From NCBI GenBank assembly GCA_037833965.1, contig AP031355.1:5047501-5111500 (forward strand): DNA of 64,000 nt. Direction: 5' to 3'. This stretch comes from Marchantia polymorpha subsp. ruderalis. Its lineage: Eukaryota; Streptophyta; Marchantiopsida; Marchantiales; Marchantiaceae. Position numbers and translations under genes: made by a program. This document shows, piece by piece, positions 23,938-35,035 of the stretch. The notes beneath the pieces were generated by a model, which saw nothing but the letters and a program-made list of their open reading frames with translations, was not told the DNA's origin and did not search any database. How positions within the stretch are numbered: the stretch's first letter is position 1; each line of letters starts with the position of its first letter.

Positions 23938-26840
23938 ATGACGAGACCGAGCAGATTGCGGATGGTGCCACTTCGCCTACCACAGAACGGGCTGCGCGCT
24001 TTCGAGGAGCGCTTAATAGCAAGAAAGCTCGATTTCTTGCTATGGGGATGGAACTACATCTGTGCGAATATGGTGCGCGAGTGGCTAGAGCCACAGGGAC
24101 CACCCTCGCGCGGATTGCGTCCGCATGTTGATCGGTGGACAGTCCAAGATTGGGCGCAGGCGTTGGGAAGATGTGCTGGCATGCCAGGGCATCTCCTTTT
24201 CGACAGTGAGAGCATCAAGGTGACCAAGCAGGAAGAGGCGCAATTTGTGGAGCTGTTCAAGACCGGGAGGTCTACCAAGAATGGGTACAGGACCCGTGAT
24301 TACAAGGATCGATTTCGCCGGACTTTGTCCGCGGCGCTGATGCAATTACTGCAGCCGCACCGCGCCTGCTACATCACATTGTGGCAGGTCTCTTTTGTGG
24401 AGTGCGTCATCGAGGGAACTCCAATTCACTGGGCGAGCATCCTGCACAGGGTGATGCGACAGCACGCGTTTGAGGAGAAGGGGGGAACTCTAAACCATCT
24501 TTCTCCTTTCCTCATCAATTTTTATCGACAGCGGAATTGTTTGACAGCGGCGGAGCTTGAACATTTTCCGCCATTGTCCATCGACCATCCCGGGAAGTAT
24601 GTGCGGGAGAATGAGGTCGACACTGATGCAGAGGAGTCACCGTCTTCTACCCCATCAAGGCGGAGGGACGAACGGAGACACACTCCTGCAGCACGAGTGC
24701 CGCGGAAGCGGCGATGGAGGGAAGAGTCTGAAGAGGAGCAGCATCAAGAACCCTCTGCTCCCATTCGACCGCGGCCGCTGTGCGAGTCATACAGCCGGCC
24801 GAAGCAGAAGGCACGCAGACTGGTGTTACCAGCCGACAGTGCGGACACGGCGACGATTGCGACGGAGAAAGGAAGTGCGTCGCCAGAGAAGCATGAGGAA
24901 GCGCGGACGACCGCAGGAGCAACGGGCCACGCTGCAACCTCGACGGGAGAGAGGCCGCCTACGGGCCAAGGGCCTCCGGAGTTACCACGTGCGATGCGGA
25001 CAGATGTTCCGTTTGCGCACAGACGAGCCTCCGCGGACGGACGAGCCTCCGCGGACAGGCGATCACAAGTGGACGTGGATCTACGCTTACGCGTGGGAAG
25101 GAGCAGTCCGCCTGTGCACAGGCGCTCACCTGTGCACAGGTCGCCTGTGCACAGGACACCTCCACACGTTTGCCTGTGCACAGGCAAGAATCACCCCCGT
25201 TCCAGCGTAGGAAGGGGAAGGAGCCGGCGGAAGAACCGCCTACGAGACACCGGCCCTCGGGGCCAGACCCTCCGGCGCACCACGCGCCGCAATTTGCGCC
25301 TTCGGCGCCAGGGCCTTCGAGCCGAGGAGATACAAGCAGGGAACGTGCGGAGGTCGCACCATCGGCGGGAAGTCCGCCGATAGATGCGCCTTCGGCGGTA
25401 GGGCCTATAGGCCAAGGGACATCGGGCGAGCGGCCCCCGGCCATGTCGCCTTCGGCGATGGATGTCCGCGGCGCTACGCCTGCGGCGGACAAGGCGCCGG
25501 CAATCGCGCCTGCGCACGGGCCGGGCACAGCCCCCACGGACCGATCAAGGGAGCAGCAACAGACGGAGGAGCGGAGTGACTGTCCGCGGGATGAAATTTC
25601 GATGCGCGATGCGCAATCAAACCCCGCGCAGCCACCTTCCGCTCGATCGCCTTCGGCGGCGGGCGACGGCGGCAGAGAGGACGCGGTAGACAACCAACAA
25701 GCGAGCGACGGGGATGCCGCACGGGTACATTCGCCTTCCGCCTTAGACATTTTGGCGACGAGCAGCGAGGCTGCAGCCGTGCCTTCGCAGGCAGCACACG
25801 TCGATGACGTGCAGCCCCACTCGGGGCAGTCGCCGACGCAATCAATGGCGACTGAAATTCTCCACTCGGATGATGACGACGGAGGCTCCACGGAAGAAAT
25901 GTCAGGAGCAGAAGACACCGAGGAGGAGGAGGAGGAAATTGTTGGAGCGCCGGCGGCGGCGCTCTCTTAGCAGGTAATTCCGTTGCTGAGGTACTTGGAT
26001 CGCAAGGTCGATAAATACGCCGACCCACTCCAGCCGGGATCTTACATCGAGTTAGTGCGCAGGCGGACTCGCACTAAAGTCCACACCAGCAAGCTGTTAG
26101 CTAGAGTGGACCAGGAGTTGAGGGAATTGAAGGAGAAGCATGCATGCTTGTGGGGTCAGTACAAACTTAATCAGAAATTCTACAAGCACTCCGAGAAGAT
26201 GAAGGAGGAGAAACTGGACGAGCTCACCAAGGAGCAGGTGAAGGTCAAGGAAGCACTCATTTCTGAGCAGGCCCAGAATCGGATTTTGTCAGAGGAGCTC
26301 GTGCGACAGACGCGGTTGTTGGAACAATGTCAGCTCGCACGGCAGGCGGATGAAGAGTTAATCCGCAGGTTACAGTCAGAGTGTGGCGAATTGAGAGCGC
26401 AACGTGCTGAAGCCGAGTCGCAATTAGTGATAATTGAAGAGGATCGCAGGAAGGAGGCGGATCGCACGAAGGTGGAGACGGCGAGGCGTGTCGCCCACTG
26501 TCTCAAGGGCTACGCCCACTGGGAAGTGAAGGCGCAGGAGAAACTCACACTGCGTGAGTTTGAATTGCGCGCAGCCGGGTTGTTGTCAGGCGACAGTAGG
26601 AGTCGGCGGAAGGTAGCAAAGAAGCTCGATGCCTTTCTGTCGAAGGCACAGGATACCATGTCCGCCCTCGAAGTAGAGGTGTCCGCGGCGTTGCAGCGTT
26701 TGGGACTGCGCAGTCGAGCGGAAGATTGGCAGGGTAGGGAGTTAGTGCGCGGCAGTCGGCCGCGCAGGAGACGTAGTACAGGTTCCGCGGAGTGTAGTGT
26801 AGCGTGGTTCCGTGCAGGCGTGTGGCGTAGTGCAGTGTAG
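23938..26840 (+). pseudogene. U3 ORF of family B, one frameshift and one nonsense
   Basis: The ATG at 23938 (MTRPSRLRMVPLRLPQNGLR) aligns with the family-A start; an in-frame ATG at 23908 is an alternative. The N-terminal region is roughly half identical to family A, with the same KNGYRTRDYKDRFRR, PIHWAS and GGTLNHLSPFLINFYR motifs. The middle is longer and built of PSA-rich repeats. The frame shifts between about 25150 and 25200, in a cluster of GCCTGTGCACAGG repeats. A TAG at 25968-25970 replaces the E of the conserved SEQVIPLL motif. The C-terminal coiled coil and basic tail (RPRRRRSTGSAECS) are intact. Full length would be about 967 codons, longer than family A because of the middle repeats. 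Confidence 0.8.
25101..25186. repeat. Cluster of GCCTGTGCACAGGC palindromes
   Basis: Four to five copies of CCTGTGCACAGG-type palindromes lie in 85 bp, with GC at one or both ends. The same unit, or its GCGCACAGGC variant, is scattered through both family-B LTRs (for example 16320-16370, 22967-22982, 23306-23340, 23382-23402, 28322-28420), in coding and noncoding parts. Confidence 0.75.
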
Positions 26841-26861
26841 TGCTAGGTAGGACTTAGAAGG

Positions 26862-26890
26862 TATAAAATAGTTCCAGGCGTTTTGCCTGG
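26862..26890 (+). promoter_or_regulatory. LTR TATA box and palindrome, family B (+)
   Basis: TATAAA at 26862-26867 is followed by CCAGGC-GTTTT-GCCTGG (26874-26890). Compared with the other copies, both arms have changed together at the second pair, so self-complementarity is kept. Confidence 0.7.
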
Positions 26891-29705
26891 GGTTCTTTCC
26901 CATCAGAAGTGCAGACCAGGAACCCATTTCCTTTGCGTGTTTGTGTCCTTGAGTTCTGTCACCACGCACGAGGAGTTACAACTTAGCGTTCCGCATTTTG
27001 TAGCTGAAGGCCTTCGGCCGAATGTTCAGAGCTAGTCCATTGGTTAGAGACTTGAGTAGTTCGGATCTGCACCTGTGGGTGACTGCCGATGCTCAGAGCC
27101 AGTGACTAGTTAGATACTTGAACAGTTTCGCCCCTACATCCTCGAGTGTTTCTTTCTGATTGTACTCCTTGGGATTTTTCCCCTGAATGCCAAAGTGAAG
27201 TTTTGCTACTTCGTGTAAGCCTTGGTTGTAAATTCAGGTTACGCTGCAGCAGGTGCCTTGAGGGTAACCCCTGTAGTAGTTCTGGGAATGACAAGTGCCT
27301 GAGAATTCAAACTCTTCAATAGACTGTTGTTGTGTTACTGGAATGTTTCTCAGTGAGTCCTTCAGTGCGGACCTGTGTTCTCTGCGCGTTTTGTGAGTTG
27401 AGAGTGTTGTTCACCGCGTCTGAGTGACTTCGATCCGAAGTAGGCAGTCCAAACCGGGTTTCCTACACTAGCAGCAAGCTAGTGGAAGTGTTGTAAAAGC
27501 CGGAGTTGGAAGTCACTACCCGCAGCTTCGCAGAGTGTACTCTTGAGAGACTTTCCCCCTGAAATCTTGAAGTAGAGGTCCTAACGGATCTCTGGGTTGT
27601 GTTTCTGTAGTTTCAGGTGTGTGTGTGTGTGTTACGCTGCACTGTGCGACCTCCGAGTGCGCTCCGAGTGGACACTTGCAGTATTTCTGGGAGTGACAGT
27701 CGCCTGAGAATTCAAACTCCTCAATAGTCTGTTAAAACGTGACACTTTGTACCCTGTGTGTTCCTCTGTCCCTGTGGGTTCGACCTTTCTACCACTATAT
27801 TGCAGTTTTAGCCTTTAGTGGGTTATTACACTCCGCTCGAGCTCCTTTCTGCTTCGGCAAACTCTCATCTCCCTCAATTCCAAATCACGCACTCACTTCT
27901 CCCTCAATCACCAAGAAATCCTCTGCGCGGCGATGTCGAGAATGCTTAGCAGCTAGCAGATGGACGCGCGCAGCTCGCACTAGAGAATGGAATCGCGAAT
28001 TCAAGAATAGGACGCTCTCCGCCTCCCGTTCGAAGGTCATGGTCGGCTCTTGCTCGTGAAGGACGACTCAATTGATGGCCGCGCCGGCTCTACGCTAAAA
28101 CGGTCTCCGCTCTCACGCGCGGCTTCACGCTCCGCCGACGCCGATCTAACTCTCACGCTCGAATTGGCAAATTTGAACTCCGCGAGCGTACTACGCCGCA
28201 GACACGGGTGCGCAGCGCCGAAGGCGGATTTTCCGCCTTGCGCGGTACACTCGTTCGTACCGCTCCTCAGCCAATCCTCCTCTGCCTCGGCGCTTGTCCG
28301 CACGTCGGACAAAAGTTCAATTCTCGCCTGTGCGCAGGCGGACTCCTCGGCGGATTCTCCGCCGGCGCGGAACTTCACCCTCCTGTGCACAGGCGCTCGC
28401 CTGTGCGCAGGCGAAGTCCGTCCGCGTCGATGCGCTGGCGCGGAAGGCGTTGACCACGGTCAACCGACTCCGTCCAGACTGTCCGTTCCTTGTCTCTCCG
28501 TCGGCGCTCTCGCCGCCGCAACTCCGTCCGTCCAAGAGCGCCTCCATCCGTCCCGTCCGTACAGTCCGTACGGATTTTACTATTCTGGCGGCTCCTTGCT
28601 CGTCCGCGGCGTTGCGCTGGCGCAGAAGGCGCCGTACAATTTCTACCTCACAAGGCGCATTTCTAGGGCCCAAGGCGGATTTCCCGCCGACGCCGAAGCG
28701 CCTGTGCGTAGGCGAACTTCGCGCCTACATCAAAACCCTATTTCGCCCGTGCGCAGGCGAACTTCCTTCGTCCGCGCATAGGACAAAACTTCTCCGCCTG
28801 TGCACAGGCGAAGAGCTGAGTATCTTACAACCTTCATAACTCCCGGAGTCCTCATCCGTTGTTGGCGTTCTTGGGCTCGTTGGAATCAACGCGTCGAGCT
28901 CTTTCCAACGAGACCCTAACTAAGTCAAGACGTTTGGGGGTAGACCTAAATATGAAGGATTTCCCTACCGCCGCGGACGCAGCGCCGAAGGCGGATTTTG
29001 CGCCTTGCGCCGTAGGGATCCTAACTGCAGAGCTCGCAGGGAGGGTGGTGCCCTTCCTTACCGCTGCACCCAACTCCTAGATTCTACGAGGTCCCTCGAG
29101 AATCTCTGCGATCTTCCGAATTCACTCTGTTTTGATGCACCGAAGGCTATTTACATTGCTGCCGTGGTACAGTTTTCCAAAAATGTTTTAATTTCCTCAA
29201 AATTACCAAAAGTGGGGTACCACAAAATTCAACTGAGAAAAGATCCAGTGTCACACCATAACAGTCTATTGACGAGTTTGAATTCTCAAGCACTAGTCAT
29301 TCCCAGAAGTACTGTAGAGGCTAGACTTGAAGGCATCGTCTACAGCGTAACCTGAATTTACAACCAAGGCTTACTCGAAGTGACAAAACTTCACTTTGGC
29401 ATTCAGGGGAAAAATCCCGCAGGAGTACAAACAGGAACGGTCACCCGAAGGTGTAAGATCAAACTACTCAAGTGTCTAACCAGTCCGCTAGCTCTAAGCA
29501 TTCAGCGATCACCCGCAGGTGTAGGTTCGAACTGATCACGTATCTAACCAGCACACTAGCTCTGAGTATTCGGCCGAAGGGCTTCAGCTACAAAATGCGG
29601 TAACTTCGTCAAGCTGTAGCTCCTCTTGCGCGGTGACAGAACTAAGTACACAAACACGCAGAGAAAATGAGTTCCTAAACTGCACTTCCGAAACTGGAAA
29701 AATCC

Positions 29706-29734
29706 CAAGGCAAGACGCCTTGAACTACTTTATA
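29706..29734 (-). promoter_or_regulatory. LTR TATA box and palindrome, family C
   Basis: TATAAA on the - strand (29734-29729) is followed by CAAGGC-GTCTT-GCCTTG. The stem is the same as in family A; only the loop differs. Confidence 0.6.
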
Positions 29735-32417
29735 CAATCTAAGTCCTAACTACCTAACACTCTACACTACACTACACTCCATGTCATCTGTTATGTCTCC
29801 TGCGCGACGGACTACCGCGCACTAACTCCCTACCCGACTAGTCGTCAGCTCTGCTGCGCAACTCCAGCCGCCGAAGTATCTCGGTCACCTTTGCCTCGAG
29901 GTTCGCAATGGCGTCTCGCGACCTCGACAGAAAGGCATCTAACCTCTTCGCGACCCGCCGCCGGCTCAGACTGTCATCCAACATCAATTCCGCCGCACGA
30001 ATCTCTAACCCGCGCAGTGTGATTCTCTCCTGCGTAGCCACTTCCCCGTGAGTGTAACCTCTGAGGCAGCTGTTCACTCGCTCTGCCAACTCTTCTCGCG
30101 TGCGATCTGTCGCGCGCCGGTGATCGCCTTCAACCTCTACCAACTACAGCACTGCCTCCGCACGCTGCGCTCTCAATCCGCCGCACTGCGATTGCAGGCG
30201 ACGAATTAACTCATCATCGGCTTGACGTGCGCTCTGACACTGCTCTAGCAACCGTGTCTGTCGCACGAGCTCCTCTAACAATATGCGATTCTGAGCTTGC
30301 TCAGAATCGAGCTCCGCCTCGAGCTTCTCCCGCTGCTTTGCAAGTTCTTTCTCCGCTTCGTCCAACTTCTCATCACACACCTTGTTGACTGCCTTCTGCA
30401 ATTTCCGCGAAAGTGCGAGGTGTCCGCGCAGGGCCTCATTCTTCAACTTCAAATCCTTGATTGTCTCGTCTAGGGAAGCCAACAAAGGACTTGTCATGAC
30501 CTTGGTCCGCGTCCGATTGCGCACCAATTGGACGTAGGACCCCTGATGGCGGGGATCACCATATTTCGCCACCTTGCAATCAAGGTACCGCAGCAGGGGT
30601 ACCACCTGCTCGCACAAGACTCCTGTCGGCGTGCCTTGCACCGACTCCTCTTCCTGCTCCTCCGAACTCGACTCATCCTCATCATCGTCCGAATTGAGGA
30701 TCTCGGTCGCTACAAAATTCCCCGGTGATTCCCGGGAGTTGGGTTGCGTGGCTTCAGCTGCCGCGGCCGCCGCTCCACTCCCTGCCAAAATGTCTAATGC
30801 GGTGGGAGACCGGGCTCCCGGCAAGTCCGCTTCTCCTGCCTGATCTGCTACCGCCGAAGGCGCATCGCCGAAGGCGTCTACCGCCGAAGGCACTTGTGCC
30901 AAAGGCGACTATGCCGAATGCACACGTGTCTCCTCCTTCCGTCCTTCGTCCGTCGCCGATCTCTCACATTGGGCTTGCGCCTAAGGCGCTTCCGCCAAAG
31001 GCGTATTGCCGAAGGCGTCTATCGCCGAAGGTGCTTGACCCGAAGTTCGTTGAGCCAAAGGCTCCTCCTCACTCCTCTGCTGTGCCGAAGGCTCTTGACC
31101 CGAAGTCGAGTCATCAACTGGTACTTGCTCGGGAGCGAAGCACCTGTCCGTCGTCGGCACATTCGTCGGTGCCGCATGTTGTCTCCCTTGACCCGAAGGC
31201 CTTCTTGCTTCCGCCGAAGGCGTCCGTGCCTTTGGTGCAGGGAGGTCCGCTGACCTCTCCGAAGTTCGTGCACTCGCATCCTCCCCCGAGAATGGCAAGT
31301 TTCTCCTCTCTGCAGCTTTTCTAGTTTCTGCCTTGCTTGCCGGCAAGACGAGCCTGCGAGCCTTCTGCTTGGGACGACTACAGAGCTACTGCATCGTCCG
31401 CTTTCGACTAGGAGCAACAGCATCGCATTGCTGGCTCTGAACCGCCTCTCCTTCCCACTTCCGCTTCCGCGGCACTCGTGCTGCGAGCGGTTTTTCCTCC
31501 GCCCTCGGTTGAACTGGTGTCGTTGTAATAACCCACCAAAGGCTAAAACTGCAGTATGGTGGTAAAAAGATCGAACCCACAGGGACAGAGGCAACACACA
31601 GAGTAAAAGTGTCACATTTAACAGACTTTTGGTAGAGTTTGAATTCTAGGCGACTGTCACTCCCAGAAATACTGCAGTGCTCGACTCGGAGGCTCGACTC
31701 GGAGGAGGATCTCAACTCGGAGGATGCTCGGAGGATGCACGGTACAGCTTGGTCACTCAACACACACACACACACCTGAAACTGGCAAAAAGCACAACTC
31801 GGAGGTCGGTCAGGACCTCCGCTTCGGATTTCAGGAGGAAAGTGTCTCGCAAGTTCACTCAGAGGTTCTGCAGGAAGTGCCTCCCACTCCGGCTTTTACT
31901 GCCCTTCCGCCAGGAACTAGCGGGGGTACCCGGACTGGACTTCTCACTTCGGAACGAAGCCTCTACGTACGCCGTGGACGTCACCCTCGACTATCACACA
32001 AAACGCAGGGAGTGCAGACCCGACTGAGAACTTACTGAAAACACGATCCAGTAACACACACACAACCTGAATTACAAACCAAGGTTTACACGAAGTAATG
32101 AAACTTCACATTGGCATTCAGGGGAAACTTCCCGTAGGAGTACAATCAGGATATGTCACTCGAAGGAGTAAGGGGGAACTGTTCAAGTATCTAACTCGCA
32201 GCCGGCTCTGAGTATCAGAAATCACCCGCAGGTGCAGATCCGCACTACTCAAGTCTCTAACCGGGTACTAGCTCTGAACATTCAGCCGAAGGCCTTCAAC
32301 TACAACATACGGTAACTTCGCTATGCTGCAGCTTCTCTACGTGGTGCCAGGACCAAAATGCACAAACACGCCAAGAAAGTGAGTTCCTGATCTGCACTTC
32401 CGAAACTGGAAGAGTCC

Positions 32418-32446
32418 CAAGGCAAAACGCCTTGATCTACTTTATA
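32418..32446 (-). promoter_or_regulatory. LTR TATA box and palindrome, 3' LTR
   Basis: TATAAA on the - strand (32446-32441), then CAAGGC-GTTTT-GCCTTG, 34 bp beyond the ORF stop and 922 bp from the LTR end. Confidence 0.7.
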
Positions 32447-32479
32447 CTCTCAAAAGATCCTAACTAGCACTACGCTATC

Positions 32480-35035
32480 CTATCTACCACTCGCAGCATC
32501 TGCGCGAAACCAAACTACTCTACTGCACTCAGCAGATCCGGTGCTGCGCCTCCTGCGCGCCGGACTGCTCCGCGTACTATCTCTACCTTGCCAGTCTTCC
32601 GACCGGCTGCGTAACCCCAGGCGTCGGAGTGCTGCAGTGACTTCCGACTGCAAGTGCGCCATAGTGTCGCGCGCACCCGACAAGAAAGTTTCTAATTTTC
32701 TTGCCACTCGCCGCCGACTCCGACTGTCACCTTCCGTCAATGCCGCCGCCCGAAGCTCGAACTCCCGGAGTGTAACCCTCTCTTGAGCTGCCACCTCCCA
32801 ATGGGTGTATCCGTTTAGACAACGAGTCACCCGTGCCGCCAACTCTCCTCGTGCCCTGCAGCTGCTCTCCACCTCTGCCAGTTGCATTTCTAAATCCGCA
32901 CGTTGTGTCCTCAAATCCGAGCACTCGGTTTGCAAGTTGCACAACAACTCCTCATCCTCCTTCCGGGCTCTTTGACTTTCCTCTAAGGCGCGCGTCTGGC
33001 GCGTAAGCTCGGCTGCTAGGACTTCGTTCTGTCTCCGCTCCTCCTGCAGTTCCGACTCGATCTTTGCCCGTATTAGTTCGGCCTCCGCCTGACTCTTCGT
33101 CGCCGCATCCTCCTTCTGCTGCTGCAAGGCTTGGTACAGCTTCTGGGTGACCGCCAGGTGTTGTCGGAGGGCGGTGTTCCTATCCACATATACTCCGCAT
33201 CTAGAGGCCCACCTTGCCACCTTGCTCCTCGTCCTTCGCCTGATTGTCTCCACATAAGACTGCGGTTTTAAGGCACTTGCGTATTTGGATGTCTTGCGAT
33301 CCAGATATCGCAGGAGTGGAACTATCTGTTCGCACAGCACCCCTGTTGGCGTTTTCTGCACCGAATCCTCTTCTTGCTCTTCCGAGCTCGTCTCATCCTC
33401 AGTCTCGAGGATCTCAGTCGCCACTGAATCCCTTGGCGACTCCCTGGAACTGTGGCGCGCAGCAGCTTCTGCTGCGACTGCTGCTCCACTGCCTGCTAAA
33501 ATATCCAGGGCAGTGGGAGATCCCACTGCTTGAGCCCCTGTTCCGGCTCGATCTTCGGTTTGTGAAGGGGTCGACGCCGCAGTGACTTTTGTCACTCTTG
33601 CACCGCCCGCTTCTGCTGCCTGTCCTTCCGGCGCAATCTGCGCGGAAGGTGTCCTTGCTGAAGGTGCGTCCGCCGAAGGCGTCCGCACACTGGTCGTTGG
33701 CCCCATCCGTCTCGCAGTCGGCGAATCCGGCTGACTCTCTGTTGTCCGACTCGCAGTCGGCCGACCAGCAGTTGTCCGACTGGGAGTCGGATACACCCTG
33801 CGCGTCTTGACTCCACTTGGCCTGCTTGTTGGGGGCGTTCTTCCAGAAGTGCCTTCCGCCGAAGACGACCCTCTGAGGATTGTTGGCTCGTCAGCCAAAC
33901 TCTCTTCCGTTTCCGGCCTGCTGTCCGGTTCAACGCGCCGTTCAGTTGGCCTTCCTTCCGTCTGTCGACCTTCAGTCATCCGACTCGCAGTCGGCCGGCT
34001 GTCAGTCCGTCCATCTCCTCCCGAAGGCCGTGGTGCCTTCTGTGCAGAGGTTTCTGCCGTCTTCCCTAGAACCTGAGCGATTATCTCTTCCTGTGTGAGA
34101 TTCCGCCGGGTCGGAGTTCGCCTGGTCTCCTCAGTAACAGTTGGCATCCTGCGTGCCCTCTGTTTTGGTCGACTATGAGGCTCGGGGGTGGGCCGACCAC
34201 GAGTCGGCGCAGCTGGTACTTCCGGCTGCCTGTCCTCAGGTCTCTCATCCCACTTCCGCTTGCGCGGAATGCGCTCACTTCGACGTTCTTCTGCTGCTCT
34301 GGCTGGAGCCGGAGCCGGAGGCGTACTGGCAGGTTCCTCGTCCGGATCCGTGTCTACTTCGGCCTCCCTCGAATATCTACCTGGATAAGACCGGCTCAGC
34401 TGCGGAAACCGAGTTTTCTCAGCATTCGTCAAACATCCCATCGCCCGGTAAAACACGATTAAGTAAGGCGATAGATGATTGAGCGTTCCTCCCCTCTCTT
34501 CTTGCGCATGTTGGCGCGTCACCTTCCACAGGAGCCGTGCCCAATGCACCGGAGCTCCTGACAACACTAGCTCCACGAACTCTACCTGCCAACCATGCAT
34601 GTAAGCGGTCTTGGTCGGCTGCAATATCTGCAGCAATGCTGTCGCGACATTTCTCCGCAATCGATCCTTGTAATCCCGAGTCCGGAAACCGTTCTTGGGA
34701 TGTCTGGCCACTTTGAAGAGCTCATTGTAAGAGACTTCTTCCTCCTGGGACACCTTCACGCTATCGGCCTCGAAGAGGAGATCCCCTTCCTCGCCGGCAC
34801 ACCTGCCCAACACCTGCGCCCAATTGCAAATTTCCCATCTCTCTGGGTGTGGGCGAAATCCGCGAGAAGGCTTGTGTCTCTCTTGCAGATACTCGCGCAC
34901 CATCTCCGGACACGTCCAATTCCACCCCCAGAGGAGAAAATCGAGCTTCAGCCTCGTCAGCACATCTTGAAATGCGCGTAGACCGATCTGCGGCACCCTG
35001 AGTGGAGACACTCGCAGTTGGGGAACCTTCGACAT
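32480..35035 (-). CDS. LTR-encoded (U3) protein in the 3' LTR, intact 851 aa
   Basis: The start ATG is at 35033-35035 (MSKVPQLRVSPLRVPQ). The protein has the same length and layout as the one in solo LTR A1: conserved N-terminal region, P/T/S/R-rich repeats, coiled coil, basic tail. Of the two copies in this element, this one would lie within the genomic RNA, 3' of pol and upstream of the 3' TATA/R. The sequence TTTGTGTGTGCAG ends 8 nt before the ATG and resembles a splice acceptor, so a spliced subgenomic mRNA is possible. No catalytic motif is visible. Its place resembles that of an accessory or env-like gene, but it has no signal peptide or membrane segment. Confidence 0.85.
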   Translation of the reverse strand: MSKVPQLRVSPLRVPQIGLRAFQDVLTRLKLDFLLWGWNWTCPEMVREYLQERHKPSRGFRPHPERWEICNWAQVLGRCAGEEGDLLFEADSVKVSQEEEVSYNELFKVARHPKNGFRTRDYKDRLRRNVATALLQILQPTKTAYMHGWQVEFVELVLSGAPVHWARLLWKVTRQHAQEERGGTLNHLSPYLIVFYRAMGCLTNAEKTRFPQLSRSYPGRYSREAEVDTDPDEEPASTPPAPAPARAAEERRSERIPRKRKWDERPEDRQPEVPAAPTRGRPTPEPHSRPKQRARRMPTVTEETRRTPTRRNLTQEEIIAQVLGKTAETSAQKAPRPSGGDGRTDSRPTASRMTEGRQTEGRPTERRVEPDSRPETEESLADEPTILRGSSSAEGTSGRTPPTSRPSGVKTRRVYPTPSRTTAGRPTASRTTESQPDSPTARRMGPTTSVRTPSADAPSARTPSAQIAPEGQAAEAGGARVTKVTAASTPSQTEDRAGTGAQAVGSPTALDILAGSGAAVAAEAAARHSSRESPRDSVATEILETEDETSSEEQEEDSVQKTPTGVLCEQIVPLLRYLDRKTSKYASALKPQSYVETIRRRTRSKVARWASRCGVYVDRNTALRQHLAVTQKLYQALQQQKEDAATKSQAEAELIRAKIESELQEERRQNEVLAAELTRQTRALEESQRARKEDEELLCNLQTECSDLRTQRADLEMQLAEVESSCRARGELAARVTRCLNGYTHWEVAAQERVTLREFELRAAALTEGDSRSRRRVARKLETFLSGARDTMAHLQSEVTAALRRLGLRSRSEDWQGRDSTRSSPARRRRSTGSAECSRVVWFRADAASGR

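Larger units (their letters stand above)
22456..27830 (+). mobile_element. Family B solo LTR 2 (+)
   Basis: It starts TGTGGTACCCCACTTTTGG and ends GTGGGTTATTACA, 5375 bp, flanked by CTCCG at 22451-22455 and 27831-27835. It is inserted in opposite orientation into another family-B LTR, in the region before that LTR's U3 ORF, so the two form a large inverted pair. It contains a family-B U3 ORF with two lesions, a TATA box at 26862, and many short palindromes. Confidence 0.95.
13675..29224 (-). mobile_element. Family B solo LTR, split by two later LTRs
   Basis: The left end TGTAATAACCCACT at 13675 and the right end (GGTACCACA, ending 29224) are flanked by AAATT at 13670-13674 and 29225-29229. 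Its own sequence is 13675-17074, 21949-22455 and 27836-29224, about 5.3 kb, the same size as the other family-B LTR. No internal gag-pol region is present, so it is a solo LTR. It carries a decayed U3 ORF and is rich in short palindromes (GCCTGTGCACAGGC and CGCCTTCGGCG types). Confidence 0.88.

Noticed and set aside
30981-31346. Separate small - strand genes at 29838-31346
   Set aside because: These frames are pieces of the one decayed family-C U3 ORF, as alignment to families A and B shows.
31677-32038. Recurring 104-116 codon ORFs antisense in R/U5 of every A-type LTR
   Set aside because: They lie on the strand opposite to the element and one is broken by the only difference between the two LTRs. 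They recur only because the LTR recurs.
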